Positions 6,841-14,799 of a stretch of DNA of 16,930 nt are shown here, one piece after another. Position numbers and translations under genes: made by a program. This DNA comes from an uncultured beta proteobacterium (GTDB lineage: Bacteria > Pseudomonadota > Gammaproteobacteria > Burkholderiales > Burkholderiaceae), in contig CAJARE010000114.1 in NCBI GenBank assembly GCA_903944255.1, positions 1-16,930 of the forward strand, in the 5' to 3' direction. The notes below the pieces were generated by a model that did not search any database, had not been told where the DNA came from, and worked only from the letters and a program-made list of their open reading frames with translations. Position 1 is the stretch's first letter. Every line of letters begins with the position of its first letter.

Positions 6841-8298
6841 ATGGCAAATAATTTTTTGGTCATCATGTCGGATGAACACAACCCAAAGGTTCTTGGAAGC
6901 TCAGGTCACCCTATTATTCAAACCCCATGCCTTGATGCACTAGCTAAAAGAGGTACTGTTTTTGAACATACCTACACAACCAGTCCTGTATGTATTCCCG
7001 CTCGAGCCGGATTTGCAACTGGAAAATATATCAATCAAATTGGATTTTGGGATAACGCTGATGCATACGATGGTTCAATTCCCTCATGGCATCACATCAT
7101 CAGAGATCAGGGCTTTAATGTAAGCTCCATTGGAAAACTGCATTTTCGCGAATACGAAGAAGATCATGGTTTTACTGAGGAACAAATCCCCATGCATATT
7201 CTCAAGGGTAAGGGAGACCTACTCGGACTTGTGCGAGATGATCTACCTAAGCGTGGTGGCTCTAAAAAAATGGCTGCATTAGCAGGGCCGGGTGAATCTC
7301 AATATACGTTTTATGACAAAGAAATTTGCTCTAAAGCTCAAATTTGGCTACATGAAAAGGCTACAAAAGAGAGGGCTGTTGATAAGCCCTGGGTTCTCTT
7401 TGTTTCATTTGTTGCGCCCCACTTTCCACTTACAGCGCCCCCAGAGCACTATTACAAATATTGGGGCAAAAAATTACCAATGCCATTAATGTACGCCCGG
7501 GAAGAGCGCCCTAATCATCCTTATTTGGAAGATTACAGAAATTCGTTTTGCTACGACGACTACTTTGAAAATGAAGATCAGGTCAAGCGCGCACTATGTG
7601 GATATTTTGGCTTGGTGTCATATTTAGATGAAAACGTAGGAAAGATACTCACCACATTAGAAGATCTTGGATTTTCCGAAAATACCAATGTCATTTATAC
7701 AAGCGATCACGGAGATAACTTGGGGGCAAGAGGTCTTTGGGGTAAGTCAACAATGTACGAAGAAATTGCGGGGGTGCCTTTAATAATGGCTGGCCCTGAT
7801 GTTCCAAAAGGAGTTCGGATTGAAACGCCTGTAAGTCATGTCGATTGCTTTCCAACTATTTTAGAAGGAATCGGCATTGATTTTGAATCCGTTAAGGATG
7901 AACACCCAGGGATCTCATTATTTGAGTTAGCTAAAGGTTATAAGCCAGATCGAACAGTACTTTCTGAATATCACGGAATGGGATCTACAACCGGTGCATA
8001 TGCGATTCGTAATGGTAAATGGAAGTATGTTTATTACGCGAAGTATCCAGCACAATTATTTGATCTTGAAAATGATCCAGATGAAACAAATGATCTTGGC
8101 CAAAATGCTGATTACAAAAATACTCTCGCAGAATGTCACCTAAAACTTCTGAGCGTTTGTGATCCGGATGAAACCGATAGAAGAGCTAAAGCAAGACAGG
8201 CTGAAAATTTAGCAGCGAATGGAGGGCGTGAGGCGGTTATAGCTCGCGGAGATATTGGATTTACACCGGCGCCTGGTGCTGCGGCTGATTTCCTTTAA
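6841..8298 (+). CDS. Type I sulfatase (alkaline phosphatase superfamily, choline-sulfatase-like)
   Basis: A 485-residue arylsulfatase-type hydrolase that removes sulfate from a sulfate ester. The active-site signature CIPAR begins at Cys51, the residue normally oxidised to formylglycine, followed by AGFATGK with the conserved Gly and Lys. Metal-ligand candidates are D11 (IMSDEHN) near the N-terminus and D289-H290 with D292 (SDHGDNLG). GKLHF and PHFPL supply other conserved pocket residues, and VDCFPTIL is the usual late motif. No signal peptide is visible, so it acts in the cytoplasm and its substrate must be imported. Position 4 of the signature is Ala, as in bacterial choline sulfatases, rather than the commoner Ser. 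No formylglycine-generating enzyme is in the window. Phosphonate monoester hydrolases share this fold and signature, so phosphodiester or phosphonate ester activity cannot be excluded. It is first in an operon with a Bug protein and divergent from a GntR regulator. Confidence 0.88.
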   Translation: MANNFLVIMSDEHNPKVLGSSGHPIIQTPCLDALAKRGTVFEHTYTTSPVCIPARAGFATGKYINQIGFWDNADAYDGSIPSWHHIIRDQGFNVSSIGKLHFREYEEDHGFTEEQIPMHILKGKGDLLGLVRDDLPKRGGSKKMAALAGPGESQYTFYDKEICSKAQIWLHEKATKERAVDKPWVLFVSFVAPHFPLTAPPEHYYKYWGKKLPMPLMYAREERPNHPYLEDYRNSFCYDDYFENEDQVKRALCGYFGLVSYLDENVGKILTTLEDLGFSENTNVIYTSDHGDNLGARGLWGKSTMYEEIAGVPLIMAGPDVPKGVRIETPVSHVDCFPTILEGIGIDFESVKDEHPGISLFELAKGYKPDRTVLSEYHGMGSTTGAYAIRNGKWKYVYYAKYPAQLFDLENDPDETNDLGQNADYKNTLAECHLKLLSVCDPDETDRRAKARQAENLAANGGREAVIARGDIGFTPAPGAAADFL

Positions 8299-8321
8299 TA
8301 AATTTACTTGGGAGACAAGAT

Positions 8322-9302
8322 ATGAGAATTAACGCTATGGTGAAATTAGTTGTTACCTTTGTAACATGTCTATTAATTGCCAATACTGCATTTAGTGCAG
8401 CTTGGCCAGATAAGCCAATAAAGATCATTGTTCCTTACCCACCTGGTGGTGGAGTAGATGCAGTGGCAAGAACCTACGCTCAAAGACTAACTGAGATACT
8501 CAATACGAATGTAATCGTAGAAAATAAAGCTGGAGCCTCTGGGGCCATAGGAGCTGATTTTGTTGCCAAGAGCACCCCTGATGGATATACCTTTTTAATT
8601 GCTTCGCCTGCAGAAGTAGTTGTTGGCCCAAGCGCTGGACAAAAAGTTCCATATGATCCAAAAAATGATCTAATACCGATCTCTCTTATTGGAGAAACTC
8701 CTTTAGTAATAGCAGCCCACCCAAGCGTTCCAGCAAAAAATATATCCGAATTTATTGTTCTAGCAAAAGCAAATCCTGGAAAATATTCATACGGGACACC
8801 TGGCACTGGTAGCTCAATGCAATTTGCAGGAGAATCCTTAAATGCTATTGCAGGGCTAGATGTTTTGCATGTCCCATACAAAGGTGCTGCACCCGCATTA
8901 GCTGATGCCTTAGGTGGTCAAATTCCAATAGCAATTGTAGGTATGCCGCCCACTATTGCTCATGCAAAGACTGGAAAAATCACCATCCTGGCCGTCACTA
9001 GTGAGAAGCGGTCCTCAGCAATGCCTGAGGTAATGGCTGTTGCAGAATTGCCGGGCATGAAAACATATCGCTTTACTAATTGGATGGGCCTTTTTGCACC
9101 CTCTAAAACACCTTCAGATATCCTTAGCAAACTATCAATAGCAACCACCAAAATTGTGCGGGAACAATCTATTCGGGATAAATTACTCTCTCTAGGAGTT
9201 GAGCCTATCGGCAATTCACCAAAAGAGTTTTCTGATTTTTTAAAACAAGAATACACAACCTACTCAAAAATAGCTGTTGAGCGAAATATCAAAAGCGAAT
9301 AA
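8322..9302 (+). CDS. Bug/TctC-family tripartite tricarboxylate transporter substrate-binding protein (orphan)
   Basis: A 326-residue periplasmic solute-binding protein. A signal peptide is visible (positive start, hydrophobic core VVTFVTCLLI, cleavage probably after Ala26 in AFSA-AWP). The mature start AWPDKPIKIIVPYPPGGGVD is the hallmark of Bug proteins: the PGGGVD loop and the later GTPGTGSSMQFAGE and YKGAAPALAD loops line the ligand cleft. Bug proteins usually bind carboxylates, amino acids or amides. GGAG sits 7 nt before the ATG at 8322, fixing the start. It lies 23 nt behind the sulfatase, so the two are co-transcribed and the ligand is probably the sulfated substrate or a related acid (inference). 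The TctA and TctB membrane partners are not in the window; orphan Bug proteins are common in Burkholderiales. It is followed by a stem-loop terminator. Confidence 0.92.
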   Translation: MRINAMVKLVVTFVTCLLIANTAFSAAWPDKPIKIIVPYPPGGGVDAVARTYAQRLTEILNTNVIVENKAGASGAIGADFVAKSTPDGYTFLIASPAEVVVGPSAGQKVPYDPKNDLIPISLIGETPLVIAAHPSVPAKNISEFIVLAKANPGKYSYGTPGTGSSMQFAGESLNAIAGLDVLHVPYKGAAPALADALGGQIPIAIVGMPPTIAHAKTGKITILAVTSEKRSSAMPEVMAVAELPGMKTYRFTNWMGLFAPSKTPSDILSKLSIATTKIVREQSIRDKLLSLGVEPIGNSPKEFSDFLKQEYTTYSKIAVERNIKSE

Positions 9303-9345
9303 ACACGCAACATATTAAAAAGTTCCCTCGCAATTACGATTATTA

Positions 9346-9376
9346 ATTGAGCGTCTTGTTTGCAGGCGCTCAATTC
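9346..9376 (+). terminator. Rho-independent terminator-like stem-loop after the Bug gene
   Basis: Arms AATTGAGCG (9346-9354) and CGCTCAATT (9368-9376) pair perfectly. Inside, one T-G wobble plus C-G and T-A pairs extend the stem to about 12 bp with a 7-nt loop. An imperfect T-rich run (TTCATTTTATT) follows on the plus strand. It closes the sulfatase-Bug transcript 44 nt after the stop codon. Confidence 0.7.
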
Positions 9377-9427
9377 ATTTTATTAGAAGATTCTTTAAAC
9401 AGCTGAGGGCCGTTGTGCAAAACTGTT

Positions 9428-9586
9428 TTAATCCTCAATTTCAAAATACACCTCAGGCTGATTTTGAGAAGCTGCTGGGGTACTCATGGTTTGCCTCTGA
9501 ACATCGGCAATAGCAAAGCATTTTTCTATTGTTGATACATCAGACTCAACATTGGCTGTCTGCTTGGTCTCGATCGTATATCCCAT
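9428..9586 (-). CDS. Possible small protein gene (52 aa), unrecognised
   Basis: ATG at 9586 to TAA at 9428 encodes 52 residues, starting MGYTIETKQTANVESD and ending PEVYFEIED; the product is acidic and soluble, with one Cys and no membrane segment. On the minus strand an AGGGG stretch lies about 6 nt before the start, a plausible ribosome-binding site. It fills most of an otherwise empty 367-nt gap. It lies 83 nt downstream of the TSUP gene on the same strand, with no obvious terminator between, so it could be a seventh gene of that operon. I recognise no family. Amino-acid usage is not obviously random, but a chance ORF of this length is possible. Confidence 0.4.
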   Translation of the reverse strand: MGYTIETKQTANVESDVSTIEKCFAIADVQRQTMSTPAASQNQPEVYFEIED

Positions 9587-9669
9587 GGCACACCCCTACT
9601 GAAATCATCTAAGGAGTATGCAGAATAGGTTGAATCTAGATGTCTGAAAAGAACATTAAATTCATGTAC

Positions 9670-10428
9670 TTATAGTATTTTAGATATAAGTAAAAAGAGT
9701 AAATTAAACAATGAGTTAGCGATTAACAGCAATAAACAAAGACGCTTCAAACTGGCATCCGTCATGACATGTTGCTGCAGCAAGAGCCCTGCTAATTGCA
9801 TGCCCAACCAATAGCCTGGAATGGCCAGAGACAAATAAATAAGCCAGCTAATACCACCTCCCATTACGCTTGCGGCTACTATCCCAAAGAGAGAGGTCCC
9901 CGTTACAAAATAGGAAAGCAATGAACGTGCCCTATCAAATGGTAAATGGGAAGCATTGAGGTACAGCGCTACCGGCGGACCTCCAATTCCACATGAGCCT
10001 AATAAGAATCCAGATAAGCTGCCAGCGACCCCATCCAGCACTTTAGAAATTTGCAATTGAAAGTGCGGCTTTATTAGTAGATAGCTTGCAAAAATAATGA
10101 TCAGGCTACTGGTGAAAGTTTTTAATACCGTAATTGGGGCTAGACTCCCTAGGTAGATTCCAAGAGGTAAAAGTAGTGCAGAAAATAATAGCAGTCTGCC
10201 TAATCGCGAACGATCCTCTGCATGAACTTGCCAGTGGCGAGAGAGCAGCACGCCGCCAAATATTTCAGCAGATAGCACAATTGGGATTAAAAATGGGACT
10301 GGGAAGATCCACATGAATAGCGGCGTCATAATGAGCGCACCACCAAAACCACTCAACCGCCTAATGCAGCCCCCAAAAACTGAAGCAAAAATAATGAGGG
10401 TAACTATTGGAAGATTTTCAAATATCAA
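9670..10428 (-). CDS. TSUP-family (TauE/SafE) membrane transporter
   Basis: 252 residues, nearly all hydrophobic, with about seven to eight membrane segments in two repeats. Each repeat starts with the family's Gly-rich turn: SGFGGALIMTP (first) and GSCGIGGPPVALYL (second). TSUP/TauE/SafE members move sulfite, sulfoacetate, sulfolactate or other small anions across the inner membrane, usually outward. The start is a TTG at 10428 overlapping the stop of the ATPase gene (TTGA, 4 nt); the next in-frame Met would delete the first membrane segment, so TTG is the best choice and implies translational coupling. It is the last clear gene of the carrier-carboxyltransferase-ABC operon, so it may export a by-product of the imported compound, possibly sulfite (inference). 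Substrate and direction are not determined by sequence. Confidence 0.87.
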   Translation of the reverse strand: MIFENLPIVTLIIFASVFGGCIRRLSGFGGALIMTPLFMWIFPVPFLIPIVLSAEIFGGVLLSRHWQVHAEDRSRLGRLLLFSALLLPLGIYLGSLAPITVLKTFTSSLIIIFASYLLIKPHFQLQISKVLDGVAGSLSGFLLGSCGIGGPPVALYLNASHLPFDRARSLLSYFVTGTSLFGIVAASVMGGGISWLIYLSLAIPGYWLGMQLAGLLLQQHVMTDASLKRLCLLLLIANSLFNLLFLLISKIL

Positions 10429-11201
10429 ACAGTCTCGCTAACATCGTGCTCACCAGCAATTAAATCACGGATCTGACGGCGTATTTCTAGATAGGCGGGT
10501 GTATCTTCCACCATTTTGCGCGGCTCTGGAACACGAATAATTTTCTTCACCCTTCCAGGACGTCGTGTCATTACTACAATCACATCAGAAAGATTAATCG
10601 CTTCTTCAATACTATGTGTTACTAACACCACCGTCTTAGACTCTTCATTCAAAATCCGAATCATTTCGGCCTGCATCATTCCGCGATTTTGTGCATCTAA
10701 GGCAGCAAATGGCTCATCCATTAACAAAACTGTTGGGTCAACTACTAGAGCTCTGGCAATCGATACTCGTTGACGCATGCCACCTGATAACTGATGTGGA
10801 TAGTGACCTGTAAATTGACTTAATCCAACTAAAGCGGCAAAGCGAGTAACAACCTGATCAATTTCACTCGAGCTCATTCCCTTAATTTTTAAACCAAAGG
10901 CGATGTTGTCATACACCGTCAACCAAGGAAATAAGGCATAGTCCTGAAAGACCATAGAACGATCGGCACCAGGTGCACTGACTAATTTCCCTGCGCATTC
11001 AATACGCCCTGAAGTAGGAACTTCAAATCCTGCAATCAGGTTGAGTAAGGTCGTTTTTCCACAACCACTATGACCTAATATTGAGTAAAACTCATTCTTA
11101 TTCACCTCCAAAGAAACATCGTCGAGAGCAAGCACTTCTTGCCCTTTTGAATTGAGGGATGGAAAAATCTTTTTTACTTTTTCTACTTTTAGTGCAAGCA
11201 T
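10425..11201 (-). CDS. ABC transporter ATPase (SsuB/TauB/NrtD-type)
   Basis: The start at the ATG at 11201 gives 258 aa, the normal length; an upstream TTG (11252) adds a leader overlapping the permease gene and is less likely. Nucleotide-binding motifs in order: Walker A GHSGCGKTT (43-51), Q-loop VFQDYALFPW, signature LSGGMRQRVSIARAL, Walker B VLLMDEPFAALD and switch VTHS. TRRPGR near the end is typical of the nitrate/sulfonate/taurine importer ATPases. It energises uptake of the ligand held by the upstream binding protein, from the inner face of the membrane. It starts 26 nt after the permease stop and overlaps the TSUP start by 4 nt. Family is certain; the substrate class (sulfonate, taurine, nitrate, thiamine precursor or aromatic acid) is not. 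Confidence 0.93.
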   Translation of the reverse strand: MLALKVEKVKKIFPSLNSKGQEVLALDDVSLEVNKNEFYSILGHSGCGKTTLLNLIAGFEVPTSGRIECAGKLVSAPGADRSMVFQDYALFPWLTVYDNIAFGLKIKGMSSSEIDQVVTRFAALVGLSQFTGHYPHQLSGGMRQRVSIARALVVDPTVLLMDEPFAALDAQNRGMMQAEMIRILNEESKTVVLVTHSIEEAINLSDVIVVMTRRPGRVKKIIRVPEPRKMVEDTPAYLEIRRQIRDLIAGEHDVSETV

Positions 11202-11227
11202 TTTATATTTGTATATTAGATGATCAA

Positions 11228-12001
11228 CTACGAGTTTAAGGATCGTGCCCAAGGCATTAGAGTCTTAGCGCTATACCGAATCATACGGTCAAGGCAAAGA
11301 CCAATTAGACCAATCGCTAACATTCCCGTAAGAATAAAATCGGTACGTAAAACTGTTCTGGCATCGTTGATGAGAAAACCAAGACCAGAATTTGCGCCTA
11401 CCAGTTCTGCTGCCACTAAGGCCATCCAACCAACTCCAAGACCAATCCGAATACCAGTAGTAATCTGCGGAAGAGCAGCCCTCAGAATGACGCGGGTGAT
11501 GACGTTCCAGTCACCTGCTCCCAAACATCGTGCAGCCCTGATCAAACTTGGTTCTACATTCTTTACTGCATCAATTGTATTTAAAAGAATTGGGAAAAAT
11601 ATTCCCAAGAAAATAATAAATTGATTTTGAACATTACCTACTCCAAACCATAAAATACTCAGTGGAATCCAAGCGATCGGAGGGATTGGACGAAGAATTT
11701 CAATGATGGGGTCCACTTGTTCATTGAGCCATTTAAAGCAGCCCATGGTTATTCCCAGTGGTATTGCTACACTCGCATAGCAAAAGGCGATGAATTCTCG
11801 CCTTAAGCTATCGAGCACATGCTTCCATAGTTCGCCAGATGAACTTAACTCCATGGCGCCCTTTAAAACACCTGAAGGCGGCGGTAACAACGTTGCCTGG
11901 GTTTTATCTAAGATATACCGGCTAGCAAACTCCCAGCTAGCCAGTAATATCGCAAGCAAAACCAAGCGCCGAAGTTGGAACATAGAGCGAAGGTAATTCA
12001 T
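11228..12001 (-). CDS. ABC transporter permease (SsuC/TauC/NrtB-type)
   Basis: 257 residues with about six membrane helices and the BPD_transp_1 coupling region, GAGDWNVITRVILRAALPQI, continuing TTGIRIGLGVGWMALVAAE. This includes the EAA-loop equivalent (AARCLGAGDW) and the LGVGWMALVAAEL segment characteristic of the sulfonate/taurine/nitrate permeases. PIPPIAWIPLSILWFGVG is another family hallmark. The ATG at 12001 shares one base with the stop of the binding-protein gene (TAATG), so translation is coupled. It presumably forms a homodimeric inner-membrane channel with two copies of the downstream ATPase. Confidence 0.93.
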   Translation of the reverse strand: MNYLRSMFQLRRLVLLAILLASWEFASRYILDKTQATLLPPPSGVLKGAMELSSSGELWKHVLDSLRREFIAFCYASVAIPLGITMGCFKWLNEQVDPIIEILRPIPPIAWIPLSILWFGVGNVQNQFIIFLGIFFPILLNTIDAVKNVEPSLIRAARCLGAGDWNVITRVILRAALPQITTGIRIGLGVGWMALVAAELVGANSGLGFLINDARTVLRTDFILTGMLAIGLIGLCLDRMIRYSAKTLMPWARSLNS

Positions 12002-13284
12002 TATTTTTTATACACCGTATTGTTAAATGACCAATCTTTGGTTAAGTCACCTTTCTCAGGAAATGGCTGTGGCTTCGTAGTATTCAGTGGAGTTGAATAC
12101 CTTGGATACGGAATCTTATCCATCGGTGCTGACCAGTTGGCAGGCAGGAATGGAGGAAGTTTAGGTATCGTCCAACCCAGTTTTGAGAAGGTGTTTTCCA
12201 TAAAACGCGCATCTACTGCAGCAATAAATGTGGATGCCGACGTTTTATTTTGGATGCGTTTATTCTCATATAGCCACTCATAAATTGGCTCATTTGCACG
12301 TCCCCAGAACAACGGAATCGGATAAAGATAGGTTGGTTTATCCAGATTGTTGTACATATTGATTTGTTCGCGCAGAATTTCAGCAGAGAAATTCTTCAAG
12401 TTTGGGTCTTCTTGCATCGCCTTCACTGCATCATCCGGATTTTTTCGTATCCAAAGAGTAGCTTCAACAATTGCATCTGTAAATGCCTGCACTACATCTG
12501 GCGCATTATCAATCACTTCTTGACGTACGAAAAATGATGAGCCGTAAATGTTATATGGGTAGCTATCATTAATGATGCGCGCATTTTTACGCTCCTTCAC
12601 CATAATGGTTGGCGTAGGATCCCAAGGTACAACTGCATCGATGCCCTTTGGCATTGCCATTTGCTCACCAGGAGGCATATTCTTCAAAATAATATCTTTG
12701 CCAATGACCAGTCCGTGAGCTTTGGCTGCTGCCTGTATATAAAACTCAGCAGAAGATCCTGTGACTAATCCGATCGTAGCCGGCTCTTTTCGATTTTTGA
12801 AATCGTCAATTTTTTTAATTGGTGAATCTAATGGAACCAGCATCGCATGCATCAAATTGACGTTGATGAGCGCAATAGTTTTTACAGGGACATTTTTATC
12901 GATTAATGTAGTAAATGGAAAGTTTCCGCCATTACCAAATTGGAAGCGGCCAGAAATAATCACCTCATTAATCGCGGGTCCGGATGGGAATGCCTGAAAC
13001 TTAGCATCTATGCCTCTTTTGGATAAAAGCCCTGTTTTATCCATTACTAAATTGATAGTATTTTGACCTGACCATGGTGGCTGGAATGCAACCTGGAGAG
13101 GCCACCAACCCTTCTCTTTCAGCCAAGCAATTGACTTTGGAGAAACTTTTTCATAAGCATTTTCAGGCCAGCCATAGTTAGTAAATTTAGTGGCATCTTG
13201 CGCCATCGATAACATTGGTGCTCCTGAGAGCATGGCAACAGCTAGCACTGAAAAAACACGACGTGATGCGTTAAATTCTTTCAT
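12001..13284 (-). CDS. ABC transporter substrate-binding protein (SsuA/TauA/NrtA-like), long form
   Basis: The 427 residues start at an ATG preceded by a strong AAGGAG. The N-terminal signal has SRRVF (residues 7-11) ahead of a hydrophobic stretch and ends LSMA-QDA, so export to the periplasm is certain and the Tat route is possible. The body has the type-II periplasmic binding fold of the NMT1/SsuA group: QNTINLVMDKTGLLSKRGID for strand 1 to helix 1, GPAINEVIISGRFQFGNGGN, IGLVTGSSAEFYI, GIDAVVPWDPTPTI. It is about 100 residues longer than usual SsuA proteins. The extra length lies in a segment of about 45 residues before the fold and a Pro-rich C-terminal tail. It is therefore not a standard taurine or alkanesulfonate binder by appearance. 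It lies 57 nt after the carboxyltransferase gene and is coupled to the permease by a 1-nt overlap. The ligand is unknown. Confidence 0.9.
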   Translation of the reverse strand: MKEFNASRRVFSVLAVAMLSGAPMLSMAQDATKFTNYGWPENAYEKVSPKSIAWLKEKGWWPLQVAFQPPWSGQNTINLVMDKTGLLSKRGIDAKFQAFPSGPAINEVIISGRFQFGNGGNFPFTTLIDKNVPVKTIALINVNLMHAMLVPLDSPIKKIDDFKNRKEPATIGLVTGSSAEFYIQAAAKAHGLVIGKDIILKNMPPGEQMAMPKGIDAVVPWDPTPTIMVKERKNARIINDSYPYNIYGSSFFVRQEVIDNAPDVVQAFTDAIVEATLWIRKNPDDAVKAMQEDPNLKNFSAEILREQINMYNNLDKPTYLYPIPLFWGRANEPIYEWLYENKRIQNKTSASTFIAAVDARFMENTFSKLGWTIPKLPPFLPANWSAPMDKIPYPRYSTPLNTTKPQPFPEKGDLTKDWSFNNTVYKK

Positions 13285-13293
13285 TACGATCTC

Positions 13294-13305
13294 CTTAATA
13301 TTAAG
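13294..13305. repeat. 12-bp palindrome overlapping the binding-protein ribosome-binding site
   Basis: CTTAATATTAAG is a perfect palindrome whose minus-strand reading runs directly into GGAG, so its last AAG is part of the AAGGAG Shine-Dalgarno sequence of the substrate-binding protein gene. It is the only structure seen in the 57-nt gap inside the operon. As RNA it would form at most a 4-bp stem, so sequestration would be weak; it could instead be a protein-binding site. Confidence 0.4.
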
Positions 13306-13341
13306 ATTACCTGCAAAATACCAAACAGCGAACGTCTAAAA

Positions 13342-14799
13342 CTAACTGCTGAAGCTTAACTCTACACCGCCTAATTTAGTTCTAATTCTTTTATATTCTT
13401 TTTTCATCACCAAATACTTCACCAACTCAGTAAAAGGCTGCAAAACAGGTCCTTGTTTGAGTGCCTCACTCGCCCCATCTTTTAGCCCAAGAGCTAAGTT
13501 TTCTGGATAAAAGGCATGGAGGCTAAGCTGCTCTCGACTGACTGAACGACCCCATTTTTTTCTCAAGCCAGGTAATGCTGACTCAATCAGTTCGCCTGGC
13601 CTCCGAGACGGGTCATACTGCACATTAGCCCGATTCATTACCTCTGCACTAGGGGTACCAGCCAATTTTCCATAGTGTCCCTTAAGATACAACTTCACCT
13701 CATCTGGGATGGTTTTATAGCGCTCACCTTGCATGACATTGAGCACCGCTTGGGTAACGATATATTGTGCAAAGGGACTAACCAGAATCGGATAACCTAA
13801 ATCTTGCCGGACTCTCGCCGTCTCTTCCAGTATCTCCGCCTCCCTATGGGCTATCCCCATAGTAGCGAGCTGGGCTCGAAGATTCGAAATCATTCCCCCT
13901 GGAATTTGATGTTCATAGAGGGCTGGGTCATAGATTGCTTGCTCGCCCCGAGAAAAATTATCTCGAGAGCAAATCCAGTCAAAATATTCATCCACTTTTT
14001 GTAAAGCAGAAAGGTTCATTTTGGAAGCTCTTCCCATTTTTTGCGCACTCGCATAAACATCCAATACCGATGGTAATGAAGCACCATTGGCTAAGCAATG
14101 GGTTGCTACATACCCATATGAAAAACCGGACTTTATGGCCTCTTCATACACTTGGGGTGCCAAGCCCGATTGGCAGTGAGAATGCAGCTTAATAGGAATA
14201 CCCTTAGCAGCAGAGACTATTGCCGGGAAAAGAGTTGCAGCCCGCTCAGGAGTCAATAAACCCGTTGGGTCTTTTACAGAAATAAAATCTACTCCGAATT
14301 TCACAAGCTCATGCGTGCGCGCAATAAAGTAAGCATCATCATGTACTGGACTTAAGGCATACGTCAGCATTGCATTAATCAGCATGCCATTTTTCTTGCC
14401 AACCTTAACGGATGATTCGATATTTCGGTTATCATTTAAAGCGTCGTATACCGTCAACACCTTAACGCCTGACTCTGCAAGCAATTCAATGTTGAGGGCT
14501 ACTACGTCGTCAGCAAAAAGCTCAAAGGTATAAATACTTTGCCCACGTGTTAATGCGTCAGTAGGAGTAGTGAGTTGTTTACTCAGAAACTGCATGCGCT
14601 TCCAGGGATCTTCCCTGAGAAACCGCACCATCACATCAAATACTGCTCCCCCTAATATATTGATATAACCATAGCCTGCCCGATCAATATCAGCCAAGGC
14701 AGGATACATATGAGGAGTAGTCATACGAGTCGACCAAAGACACTGATGCGCGTCGCGCAAGGTAACATCGATTAACTCAAAAGGTTTTTTATGGACCAT
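13342..14799 (-). CDS. Biotin-dependent carboxyltransferase, pyruvate carboxylase/oxaloacetate decarboxylase alpha type
   Basis: 485 residues covering the carboxyltransferase TIM barrel and its C-terminal funnel, without biotin carboxylase or biotinyl domain. Motifs: DVTLRDAHQ with R15 and D16 (metal ligand), GGAVFDVMVRFLREDPW with D55, RGQ at R85, VKD with K176 (the position of the carbamylated metal-bridging lysine), HSH at H206/H208 (metal ligands), and QIPGGMISNL, as in OadA and transcarboxylase 5S. The enzyme should transfer CO2 between biotin and an alpha-keto acid in the cytosol. Departures from pyruvate carboxylase include KDPTG for KDMAG and Phe92 where RGxNLLGY has Tyr. The conserved GxTSQP segment reads GASLP (about 239-243). 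The start is the ATG at 14799 (TGATG with the carrier stop, 1-nt overlap); a TTG one codon earlier is less likely. No membrane OadB/OadG partner is present, so a sodium-pumping decarboxylase is unlikely. The keto-acid substrate is unknown. Confidence 0.87.
   Translation of the reverse strand: MVHKKPFELIDVTLRDAHQCLWSTRMTTPHMYPALADIDRAGYGYINILGGAVFDVMVRFLREDPWKRMQFLSKQLTTPTDALTRGQSIYTFELFADDVVALNIELLAESGVKVLTVYDALNDNRNIESSVKVGKKNGMLINAMLTYALSPVHDDAYFIARTHELVKFGVDFISVKDPTGLLTPERAATLFPAIVSAAKGIPIKLHSHCQSGLAPQVYEEAIKSGFSYGYVATHCLANGASLPSVLDVYASAQKMGRASKMNLSALQKVDEYFDWICSRDNFSRGEQAIYDPALYEHQIPGGMISNLRAQLATMGIAHREAEILEETARVRQDLGYPILVSPFAQYIVTQAVLNVMQGERYKTIPDEVKLYLKGHYGKLAGTPSAEVMNRANVQYDPSRRPGELIESALPGLRKKWGRSVSREQLSLHAFYPENLALGLKDGASEALKQGPVLQPFTELVKYLVMKKEYKRIRTKLGGVELSFSS

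Noticed and set aside
9398..9428. AAACAG...CTGTTT inverted repeat downstream of the small ORF as its terminator
   Set aside because: The 6-bp arms enclose a 19-nt loop and no proper T-run follows on the minus strand.
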